This document shows positions 23,820 through 30,240 of a stretch of 34,829 bases of DNA, piece after piece. Numbering within the stretch: the first letter of the stretch is position 1; each line of letters opens with the position of its first letter. The notes under the pieces are model-generated. The model did no database searches and was not told the origin of the DNA. It saw only the letters and a program-made list of their open reading frames with translations. Source of the stretch: Candidatus Aminicenantes bacterium UBA4085 (GTDB lineage: Bacteria > Acidobacteriota > Aminicenantia > Aminicenantales > UBA4085); the NCBI GenBank assembly GCA_002383325.1, contig DFYJ01000032.1, positions 16,378 to 51,206 on the forward strand, read 5' to 3'. The position numbers were made by a program, and so were the translations under genes.

Positions 23820-25721
23820 CTACCTCAACCAGCTCTGGTCAGGACCGACGGTCAGCTCGGAGGCTGGCGTCTGGACCAGGGCGATCGACTTGCCCAGGAC
23901 GTCGCCCTCCAGCTTATTGCCCTCGACCTTCACGTTCTTGCAGAGCTCGAAGGTCAGCCCAGCCTTCCGGGCATGGAAAGACGGGAAGGCCCGGCTGCGG
24001 ACGATGCGGTTGCCCGAGAACGTCAGCCCGTCCACCGACTTGGCATAGAGGATGGGGTGGTCGAAGGGAAAGAATTCGTTGTCTTCGATGCGGATGCCCC
24101 GGTGGAACGGATGGGCCGGGTCGGGCTTGGGGATCTCCGGGAAGACGCTGATAATCCCCTCGCAGAATTGGTACATCGAGGTCAGGCAGGGCGGCCCGAA
24201 GTAGTTGCGGCGGATGGTCACGTCGCGCACCGCGCCCGACTCGTACCACTGGTTCGCGTCGCCGGCGATGAGGATGGCCGAGCCGCTCGACTCGAAGCGG
24301 TTGTACTCGACCAGGACCCGGCCCGGCGTCGAGATCAGCACGCCCCGGGCCCGGTTGGAGTCGAAGCGGCAGTCGCGGATCTCCACGTCCGGGGACCAGG
24401 TCAGGTTTTCCAGGGCGTCGCCCGGCTCGATCCCGGGCGGAACGGGGGCCTGGAAGCGGATCTCGAAGGTGTCGCGGTCGCGCTTCGTCCAGTCCGCGCA
24501 GAGGCCCTCGCCGATCGTGCGCAGGGACTCGTTTTCGATGAAGCCGATCCTGTCGCCGGGCCGGCCCCAGCGCATCCCGGTGGATTGGTCATGCATGAAG
24601 CGGGCCACGAGCCGGTCCGGGACCGGTTTGGCCAGGATCCTCACGCTGGTGCCGTGGACGTTGATGGGATCGTCCATGAGGCCGTGGAAGCGGCACTTCT
24701 CGACTCGGACGAGGCCGCGGCAGTTGGAGAAGTGGGCCCCGTCGTCGTGGCCGGAGAGGACCGTGCGGGCCGGCGAAGGGACGGCGTTGTAATCGCGCAG
24801 GGTGACGTTCTCGCAGAACTGGGCCAGTAATCCCAGCCCGGCGCAGTGATGGAGATCGACGTTCTCCACGGTCACGTCGCGGCTGTCGCAGAGGAAGATC
24901 CCGGCGTGGTCGCGCTCGCCGTGGCGGAGGACCAGGATGTTGCCGGGCCTGGGCCGGCGGCCGAAGCGGTGGTGAAGGCGGACGAGACCCTTCTCCATCT
25001 CCTCGGCCCGGTAGCCCTTCCAGTTGCGGCCCAGGCACCCGCCGTCGCCCGTCCCGGCGGCAACCCGGAGGGTTGATCCGTCGAACTCCATGGTCCCCCA
25101 CCAGTCGTTCTTCCAGCCTTCTCCGGCGAAGACCAGCTTGCCGTCCTCGATGAGATACGGGTACTGGGCAGCGTCCAAGCGCAGGTCGATGTATTCGTCG
25201 ACGGCCGCCTCGACCGCGGCCTCGGCGCCCAGCGGGATATCCCAATCGATGCTCAGGTCGCGGATGGTCACGCCGGATGAGCCGTCGACCGTGAAGGGCT
25301 GGATGCGGTCGTGGAAGACCAGGCTGGAGCCGTCGCCGTCCACGGTCAGGCCGGCGAAGTCCTCGATGAAGACAGCCAGCCGCTTGGGATTGTTGTCCGT
25401 CGTATTGGACTCGAAATACTCCTTCTGAAGCTCCGGCACCGGCCAGAAGTCGTAGCGCCCCTGGGGGAAGACCAGAACAGGATCATCGACTCCCCGGCAG
25501 GCCTGCAGGGCCTTGATGACGGCCGGAACGGCATTGTCGCGGCTGTCGGGCCGGATGCCGAAGTCGGTCACCTTGATCATCGTCGCGGAATTCGGTCCGC
25601 CCGGTCCCTGTCCGGCCGGCCTCCCGCCGAAAGAGAAAGCCGCGGCGCCGGCGGCCAGAAGCAGAAGCCCGATCACCGGACGGAAGCCCTTCCGCGGGAC
25701 GCTTTCCCGATTCTCTCGCAT
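23820..25721 (-). CDS. GH110-like alpha-galactosidase, parallel beta-helix, exported
   Basis: A 633-residue protein. The start at 25721 is chosen because AGGGAG lies upstream and an N-terminal signal or anchor follows (FRPVIGLLLLAAGAAAFSF). The rest is a right-handed parallel beta-helix (repeated DVTVENVDLHHC, NVTLRDYNAVPSP, VEIRDCRFDSNRARGV, DVTIRRNYFG). The stretch GAHFSNCRGLVRVEKC, then LMD350-D351-PINVHGT, matches the GH110 family (alpha-1,3-galactosidases, including blood-group-B-cleaving enzymes), where a conserved acidic pair lies in this motif. It should remove terminal alpha-galactose by inversion in the periplasm. It follows the GH29 fucosidase by 38 nt. Other beta-helix glycosidases are possible but fit less well. 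Confidence 0.75.
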   Translation of the reverse strand: MRENRESVPRKGFRPVIGLLLLAAGAAAFSFGGRPAGQGPGGPNSATMIKVTDFGIRPDSRDNAVPAVIKALQACRGVDDPVLVFPQGRYDFWPVPELQKEYFESNTTDNNPKRLAVFIEDFAGLTVDGDGSSLVFHDRIQPFTVDGSSGVTIRDLSIDWDIPLGAEAAVEAAVDEYIDLRLDAAQYPYLIEDGKLVFAGEGWKNDWWGTMEFDGSTLRVAAGTGDGGCLGRNWKGYRAEEMEKGLVRLHHRFGRRPRPGNILVLRHGERDHAGIFLCDSRDVTVENVDLHHCAGLGLLAQFCENVTLRDYNAVPSPARTVLSGHDDGAHFSNCRGLVRVEKCRFHGLMDDPINVHGTSVRILAKPVPDRLVARFMHDQSTGMRWGRPGDRIGFIENESLRTIGEGLCADWTKRDRDTFEIRFQAPVPPGIEPGDALENLTWSPDVEIRDCRFDSNRARGVLISTPGRVLVEYNRFESSGSAILIAGDANQWYESGAVRDVTIRRNYFGPPCLTSMYQFCEGIISVFPEIPKPDPAHPFHRGIRIEDNEFFPFDHPILYAKSVDGLTFSGNRIVRSRAFPSFHARKAGLTFELCKNVKVEGNKLEGDVLGKSIALVQTPASELTVGPDQSWLR

Positions 25722-25759
25722 CTTCCTCTCCCTTGCTATGTCGCGTGGATAGCCCGGGC

Positions 25760-27046
25760 TCACTTTAAAATGATCTCGATGACCGGCACCTCGACCTCGG
25801 GCTTGACCACCGGGAGTCGCAGTACGACCTTTCCGCTGTCGTCGTCCTTGCGGTCGCCGGGCAGGAAGCCCATGTAGCCGAGGTCGCGCGGATTCGCGGC
25901 GTCTTTGAACAGGATCTCCGAGGCGTCGTTGAGCAGCTGGATATAGCGGATCTTCCCGCCCAACCCGTCCAAGGTCATCAGGCCCATGGGCCATTCCAGG
26001 ACGTGGACGTAGAGCCGTCCGGCCGCCGGGTTGAAGGTCAACAGGGCTTTTTCGGGCTTGGGAAATTCCCCCGGAGCCGCGGTGCAGCCGGTGATGGACC
26101 GGTCGTGAAGGCGCATCCACCGCCCGATCCCTTCCAGGCGCTCCTGGGCCCGGCCGTCGAAGAGGCCCCGCGCGGTCGGCCCGACATTGAGCAGGAGGTT
26201 GCCGCCCTTGGAAACGACCTCAATGAGCATCACGATGAGTTGGCGGGCGCTTTTCCAGGTAGCCTCATCCCGGTGGTAGCCCCAGCTGCCGGAGAACGTC
26301 TGGCAGGTCTCCCAGGGCACCCGCTTCCCATTCATTGTCACCCACTCCCGGGGCATGAACTGCTCGGGCGTGCGGAAGTTCCAGCCGCCGGGGACGTCGA
26401 GCAGATCGAGGCGGTCGTTGACCAGGATCTCCGGCTGCAGTCCGCGGATCAGGGCCAGAAGCTTCTCCGACTCCCAGTCGTCCCGGCCCTTGCCGTCGGG
26501 GCCGGGGAAGGAGAAGTCCAGGAACATATAATCGATTCGGCCGTAATTCATCAGCAGCTCCCGGACCTGATCCCGCATATAGGCGGCGTATTTCCGCACA
26601 TCGCGGCCCTTGGCCGCCTCGCGGAAGGCCGCGTCACCGGCCTGGGGATGATGGCGGTCCACCGGGTATTCGGGATGATGCCAGTCGAGAAGCGAATAGT
26701 AGAGCCCGATCTTAAGGCCTTCCGCGCGCATGGCCTCGATCAGCGGGGCGATGAGGTCGCGGCCAGCCGCCGTGGCCGGGGCCTTATAGTTCGTGTGCTT
26801 CGAGTCGAACAGGCAGAAACCGTCGTGATGCTTGGCCGTGACCACGACATATTTCATCCCGGCCGCCTTAGCCTCCCGGACCCAGGCCTTGGGATCGTAC
26901 AGGTCGGGGTTGAACTGCTCGAAGTACCGGCGATATCCGTCCTCGGTGATCGCCTCGCGGCTCCTGACCCACTCATGGCGGGCGGGCAGGGCGTAGAGCC
27001 CCCAGTGGATGAACATGCCGAAGCGGGCCTCGGTCCACCATTTCAT
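25760..27046 (-). CDS. GH29 alpha-L-fucosidase
   Basis: A 428-residue protein. AAGGAGG lies 6 nt before the ATG at 27046; an upstream in-frame ATG lies inside the divergent gene and is rejected. GH29 landmarks: WWTEARFGMFIHWGLY, VVVTAKHHDGFCLFDS with the His pair (73-74), GLYYSLLDWHHPEY, and DYMFLD177FSF, where D177 is the expected nucleophile. It retains configuration and releases alpha-L-fucose. No signal peptide is visible, so it is either cytoplasmic, acting on imported oligosaccharides, or exported by an unseen route; most bacterial GH29 enzymes carry a signal. It is first in the two-gene unit with the GH110-like gene. Confidence 0.9.
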   Translation of the reverse strand: MKWWTEARFGMFIHWGLYALPARHEWVRSREAITEDGYRRYFEQFNPDLYDPKAWVREAKAAGMKYVVVTAKHHDGFCLFDSKHTNYKAPATAAGRDLIAPLIEAMRAEGLKIGLYYSLLDWHHPEYPVDRHHPQAGDAAFREAAKGRDVRKYAAYMRDQVRELLMNYGRIDYMFLDFSFPGPDGKGRDDWESEKLLALIRGLQPEILVNDRLDLLDVPGGWNFRTPEQFMPREWVTMNGKRVPWETCQTFSGSWGYHRDEATWKSARQLIVMLIEVVSKGGNLLLNVGPTARGLFDGRAQERLEGIGRWMRLHDRSITGCTAAPGEFPKPEKALLTFNPAAGRLYVHVLEWPMGLMTLDGLGGKIRYIQLLNDASEILFKDAANPRDLGYMGFLPGDRKDDDSGKVVLRLPVVKPEVEVPVIEIILK

Positions 27047-27079
27047 GCGAGCCTCCTTGCCGGCCGTCGATGACGTTCC

Positions 27080-27089
27080 ATTATATAAT
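27080..27089. promoter_or_regulatory. Overlapping divergent -10 boxes (GH29 and radical SAM genes)
   Basis: The AT-rich block ATTATATAAT contains TATAAT on both strands: plus strand 27084-27089, and minus strand 27085-27080. The minus-strand box gives the fucosidase gene a leader of about 27 nt with AAGGAGG. The plus-strand box ends 8 nt before the radical SAM ATG, predicting a leaderless message. No good -35 is visible for either. Confidence 0.45.
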
Positions 27090-27097
27090 AACGGCAC

Positions 27098-27850
27098 ATG
27101 GTCGTCCGCGAAGTCCGAGCCAAGTCGATCCTCAACGCCTCCAAGATCTACGACTTCTGCGTCAATCCCTACACCGGCTGCGGGGTGGCCTGCCGCTACT
27201 GCTACGCCGCGTTGTTCATCCCCCGCTATTCGGGGCACAGCGAGCCGTGGGGGACGTTCGTCGACGTCAAGGTCAATGCGCCGGAACTGCTGGCCCGCCA
27301 GATCCCCCGGGCCAAGCCGGGCCAGATCTGGATCGCTTCGGTCTGCGACCCCTACCAGCCGGCTGAGGAGCGCTTCGGACTGACCCGGGCCTGCCTGGAG
27401 ATCCTGCGGGAGAGCGGGCGGCGGATCACCATCCAGACCAAGTCGGCCCGCATCCTGCGCGACTTCGACCTCATCCGCTCGATCCCGAAGGTGAACGTGA
27501 CGATTTCCATCACCACCGACGACGAGAAGACGGCGAGCCTGTTCGAGCCGCGCGCCTCATCGCCCGCTGAGCGTATCGAAGCGCTGGCCCGCTTCCACGA
27601 GGCGGGCGTCCATACTTCCGCCTTCATCGGCCCCATCATCCCGGGCGACCATGCCCGGCTGGTCGGACTCCTGGCCGGCAAGGTCGACGACGTCCTGGTC
27701 GACCGGTTGAACTACGTCCCCCAGGTGCGGGCCTTCGCCGAGCGGCACGGCTTCGGGCACGCCCTGACCGACGCCTACTTCCTGGAACGCCGGCGGGTGA
27801 TCGCCGCCGCCCTCAAGAGCGCAGGAATCCCGGCTCGAATTGTTTTCTGA
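27098..27850 (+). CDS. SPL-family radical SAM protein
   Basis: A 250-residue protein. YDFCVNPYTGC28GVAC32RYC35YA holds the CxxxCxxC [4Fe-4S] cluster motif of radical SAM enzymes in the context typical of spore-photoproduct-lyase-like proteins (the Rv2578c/SplB-related group). Downstream IWIASVCDPYQPAE, ITIQTKSARILRDFDLI and VNVTISITTDDE match the same group. Most members lack a known substrate; a role in DNA repair is not implied by sequence alone. The start fits the family (MVVREVRAKSILN); no Shine-Dalgarno sequence precedes it and a -10 box ends 8 nt upstream. Element B follows its stop codon. Confidence 0.85.
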   Translation: MVVREVRAKSILNASKIYDFCVNPYTGCGVACRYCYAALFIPRYSGHSEPWGTFVDVKVNAPELLARQIPRAKPGQIWIASVCDPYQPAEERFGLTRACLEILRESGRRITIQTKSARILRDFDLIRSIPKVNVTISITTDDEKTASLFEPRASSPAERIEALARFHEAGVHTSAFIGPIIPGDHARLVGLLAGKVDDVLVDRLNYVPQVRAFAERHGFGHALTDAYFLERRRVIAAALKSAGIPARIVF

Positions 27851-27948
27851 TTCGGGGACGAATACCAGGCTGCTGGCCCCCGGAGTCAGTTGACCTTTTT
27901 TTAGCTCTTCTCCCAATTCCGGGAGGAGCGCTTCGGAGGATCGTCCCG

Positions 27949-28002
27949 GCGGAGCTTGCGCAGCCCTTGTTAGGACGTTGCTTCAACCGTCCTCGCGAGG
28001 AC
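27949..28002 (+). repeat. Diverged M2-like module with hairpin B1
   Basis: About 42 of 54 bases match module M2; element A has no equivalent here. Hairpin 27972-27993: outer stem AGGAC/GTCCT, inner stem GTTG/CAAC, loop CTT, bulged C. Relative to the other copies both stems carry paired substitutions. It overlaps an 18-bp perfect palindrome, CCGTCCTCGCGAGGACGG (27987-28004), which offers an alternative fold. Confidence 0.7.
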
Positions 28003-28070
28003 GGCTTCGGGCTCTTCTCGCCTTTTCCCACCGCTCTCTTCGGCGCCTGCAGCGCTTCGCAGTCCTCGTC

Positions 28071-28092
28071 GGAACATCGCTTCGATGGTTCC
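28071..28092 (+). repeat. 22-nt hairpin, copy B2
   Basis: Outer stem GGAAC/GTTCC, inner stem ATCG/CGAT (fully paired), loop CTT, bulged G. It is the counterpart of A1 in element A. Confidence 0.7.
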
Positions 28093-28194
28093 CGCGAGGG
28101 CGGAACTCCGCATTCAAGACCTACCAATCATGGAGATCTCCCACTCCATCTCGATTCCCAAGTTCATCGCGTGCTCAAACATCCCTCGGCGCCC

Positions 28195-28248
28195 GCGGAG
28201 CTTGAGGAGCCCTAGCCGGGACGTCGCTTCGATAATCCCCGCCAGGGC
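28195..28248 (+). repeat. Module M2 with hairpin B3, element B copy
   Basis: 52 of 54 identical to 23705-23758. Hairpin 28218-28239 has outer stem GGGAC/ATCCC (one mismatch), inner stem GTCG/CGAT and loop CTT. It directly abuts module M1, in the reverse order to element A. Confidence 0.75.
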
Positions 28249-28284
28249 GGGTGCCCTCAGAGAGCCGTGGAAAAAGGCGCCGCC
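28249..28284 (+). repeat. Module M1, element B copy
   Basis: 36 of 36 identical to 23666-23701. It is placed after M2 here but before M2 in element A. Confidence 0.8.
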
Positions 28285-28324
28285 CTCGCTATTTCGCCGT
28301 TGGCCGATCCCCCGAATCGCTCTT

Positions 28325-28354
28325 ATCTCCCGGATTTGGGAGATGAGCCTTTTT
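28325..28354 (+). terminator. Possible terminator inside the right arm of element B
   Basis: Stem ATCTCCC/GGGAGAT with loop GGATTT, then GAGCC and five T. The five-base gap between stem and T-run makes it a weak intrinsic terminator. It would stop plus-strand transcription coming from the radical SAM gene; its T-run overlaps the stop codon of the L,D-transpeptidase gene. Confidence 0.35.
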
Positions 28355-30074
28355 ATTCGTCGTCAAAATCGCGGATGACCCGGGGCGGGGCCGCGGGCGG
28401 AGCCGAAGCCAGGGCCGCCCCCAGCCAGCCGTCGGCGGCGTAGATGTCGGGCCGAAAGTGGACCGTGCCGTCCCGCAGCGGCCAGGCCGTGCCGGAGAAG
28501 GCGTGAACCATAATCCGGCCGGGGACAAAAAGGGTGAACTCGTCCCCCGGATCGATCATCTCTTGGATTCTCTCCGGCGTCCAGCGCGGGGCGCCGCCCA
28601 GCAGGTAGGCGGCGAACTCCAGCGGATGTTCGACGCGCATGCAGCCGTGGCTGAAGGTCCGCACGGCCTGCCCGAAATCGGAGCGGTAGGGTGTGTCGTG
28701 CAGGTAGATGTCATAGCGGTTGGGGTGGCTGAACTTGAGGCGGCCGAGGACGTTGAGCGGCCCGGGCATCTGGACCAGCCGAAAGTCCAGGTTGCCCTCC
28801 GTCACGGCGGCCAGGTCCAGGGAGGAGGGATTGACCAGAACCTCGGCCCCGCCCTGCTTCTGGAAGAGGTACATGCCGTTGTTCTTGAGGTAGTTGGGGT
28901 CCTTGCGGATGTAGCCGACCAGCTCCTTGGCCAAGACTCGGGGCGGGGCGTTCCAGGAAGGATTGACCACGATGTCGGTCATGCGGCTGGAGAAGCAGGG
29001 CGTCGGCCAGACCTGGGTCCCGGCCACGATCTTCATCCGCATGATCTCGCGTCCCGTATCGACGATGAACAGCTCGAAGTTGGAGACATCGACCAGGACG
29101 TGGCGGGGACCGAGGTCGGACGGCATCCAACGCCATCGCTCCAGGTTAAGTGCGATCTGGCGGGCCCGTTCGGAAGCCGGGACGTTGAGCGCGGCTCGGG
29201 TCGCGGCGTCGAGGCGGCCGGTCTGGGGCAGGCTGTGCCTCTGCTGGAAGCCGCAGAGAGCGGCGGCCAAGGGTGCGTCGAACAGGTCCTCGCGCTCGGG
29301 CTTCCCTTGGGGGGCCAGGCCTTCGGCGGCCAGCCGATAGCGGAGGGCGGGAACACGCCCGTCGAAATCCCCCGTTCCCGCGACCGGTCCATCGGGGATC
29401 ACCGCCCAGCCGCGCCCGGCAAAGCCCTCGTAGCGGGCCAAGTCGCGCCGCAAGGCGGCGTAGTATTCGTGGCCCGGCAGAAGATGGTCGAGCTCCTGCC
29501 GGAGGCTTCCTCCGGCCAGGGCCCGCTCCAGAGCGGCGGCCAGGTCGTCGTCGGATGAGCGGCCGTCCCAGCGAGCCCGCCGGGCATCCTGGTCGACTTT
29601 GCCGTCGGCCAGGTGGGACGCGAACAGGAAGAAAGCATCCGTCAGCAAAAGCTCGGCCTCGGCCGTCAGAGCCGGCTCGCGAAGTCCGTCCATCTTCTCC
29701 AAAACCCGCAGATGATAGTCCTCGGGCCGCAAGCCGTCCCGAACCGCTTCGCGGATGGCCGCCCGCAGGTCCTCGGCGGCTTCGCCAGGCGATCCGTCTT
29801 TGCTCCAAGCCGGCCGGTAGTAGCGGGCCTCGTAGAAATCCTTCACCGCGGCCGAGGCCAGGATGGGCTCGCCGTCGGCGCAGACGAGCGGCGGATCCTC
29901 GACCGTCGCCAGGCGGCCCCAAACCGCGTAGCGGACCTTGTCGTCGAAGGAGAGGCCTCCCCGACCGGCGAAGCTCTCCGGGCGGCGACAGGCTGAGGCC
30001 AGAAGGCCGATGATGACGGCGGTCCAGACCCATCCCGCGAACGGTCGGAGATGGCGCCGGTCGGCCTCGCTCAT
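28353..30074 (-). CDS. YcbB/LdtD-type L,D-transpeptidase lipoprotein
   Basis: A 573-residue protein from the ATG at 30074. An ATG at 30089 overlaps the predicted -10 box and is less likely. The N-terminus is a lipoprotein signal (FAGWVWTAVIIGLLASAC29). Then follow an N-terminal scaffold domain (VKDFYEARYYRPAW, GLRPEDYHL), a peptidoglycan-binding domain (CGFQQRHSLPQTGRLDAATRAALN), and a YkuD catalytic domain with VDVSNFELFIVDTG, YLHDTPYRSDFG and SHGC478MRVEHP. It forms 3-3 cross-links between meso-diaminopimelate residues or attaches proteins to peptidoglycan in the periplasm. E. coli YcbB is 615 residues, so the length is as expected. Divergent from the permease operon. Confidence 0.88.
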   Translation of the reverse strand: MSEADRRHLRPFAGWVWTAVIIGLLASACRRPESFAGRGGLSFDDKVRYAVWGRLATVEDPPLVCADGEPILASAAVKDFYEARYYRPAWSKDGSPGEAAEDLRAAIREAVRDGLRPEDYHLRVLEKMDGLREPALTAEAELLLTDAFFLFASHLADGKVDQDARRARWDGRSSDDDLAAALERALAGGSLRQELDHLLPGHEYYAALRRDLARYEGFAGRGWAVIPDGPVAGTGDFDGRVPALRYRLAAEGLAPQGKPEREDLFDAPLAAALCGFQQRHSLPQTGRLDAATRAALNVPASERARQIALNLERWRWMPSDLGPRHVLVDVSNFELFIVDTGREIMRMKIVAGTQVWPTPCFSSRMTDIVVNPSWNAPPRVLAKELVGYIRKDPNYLKNNGMYLFQKQGGAEVLVNPSSLDLAAVTEGNLDFRLVQMPGPLNVLGRLKFSHPNRYDIYLHDTPYRSDFGQAVRTFSHGCMRVEHPLEFAAYLLGGAPRWTPERIQEMIDPGDEFTLFVPGRIMVHAFSGTAWPLRDGTVHFRPDIYAADGWLGAALASAPPAAPPRVIRDFDDE

Positions 30075-30087
30075 GGGATTCCGGCTC

Positions 30088-30116
30088 ATGATAAACAAGT
30101 CCCTTATGGCGGTCAA
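30088..30116 (-). promoter_or_regulatory. Promoter of the L,D-transpeptidase gene
   Basis: TTGACC (30116-30111), a 17-nt spacer and TATCAT (30093-30088) on the minus strand. Its position over the ATG at 30089 decides for the start at 30074, with a leader of only about 6 nt. Confidence 0.55.
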
Positions 30117-30194
30117 TCCATCATCGCCAGCAGCAGTTGCCCATCGGCTCATTCATCGGATAGGGCGAGGAGTAGCGGGGGGCTCGAGCTCTTC

Positions 30195-30223
30195 TTGACC
30201 GGCCCGGACGCCCGGCATACAAT
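30195..30223 (+). promoter_or_regulatory. Promoter of the permease/deacylase/dipeptidase operon
   Basis: TTGACC (30195-30200), exactly 17 nt, then TACAAT (30218-30223). The expected start (about 30230) falls next to the GGAG at 30232-30235, giving a leader of about 10 nt to the ATG at 30241. Confidence 0.7.
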
Positions 30224-30240
30224 GCCGGCTTGGAGTCAAC

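Larger units (their letters stand above)
27904..28348. repeat. Foldback intergenic element B (about 445 bp)
   Basis: It fills most of the 502-nt gap between the convergent radical SAM and L,D-transpeptidase genes. Left arm 27904-27943 and right arm 28305-28348 pair at 36 of 40 positions, with a 4-nt bulge (TTAT, 28323-28326) on the right, at the same place as in element A although the arm sequence is different. The body (28005-28195) parallels element A. Internal order: M2-like module (27949-28002), body, M2 (28195-28248), M1 (28249-28284), tail. The 53 nt between the radical SAM stop and the left arm show only a T-run (27896-27902) and nothing else recognisable. Confidence 0.8.

Noticed and set aside
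25722..26120. N-terminal extension of the GH110-like gene back to an ATG at 26120
   Set aside because: The extension overlaps the GH29 coding sequence by 361 nt, is Arg/Pro-rich, and lies before a good ribosome-binding site and signal sequence at 25721.
27047..27238. N-terminal extension of the GH29 gene to an ATG at 27238
   Set aside because: It runs inside the divergent radical SAM gene and adds no signal peptide; the conserved GH29 start (WWTEARFGMFIHWG) follows the ATG at 27046 with AAGGAGG upstream.
27967..28215. Overlapping 75- to 82-codon open frames in element B
   Set aside because: None is open in the matching part of element A and none has a ribosome-binding site; they are GC-rich repeat sequence read by chance.
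23430..28348. CRISPR array or integron attC array as explanation for the repeated hairpins
   Set aside because: Repeats are not evenly spaced, there are no unique spacers of uniform size, and no cas or integrase gene is in the window. The closing helices are far longer than attC sites.
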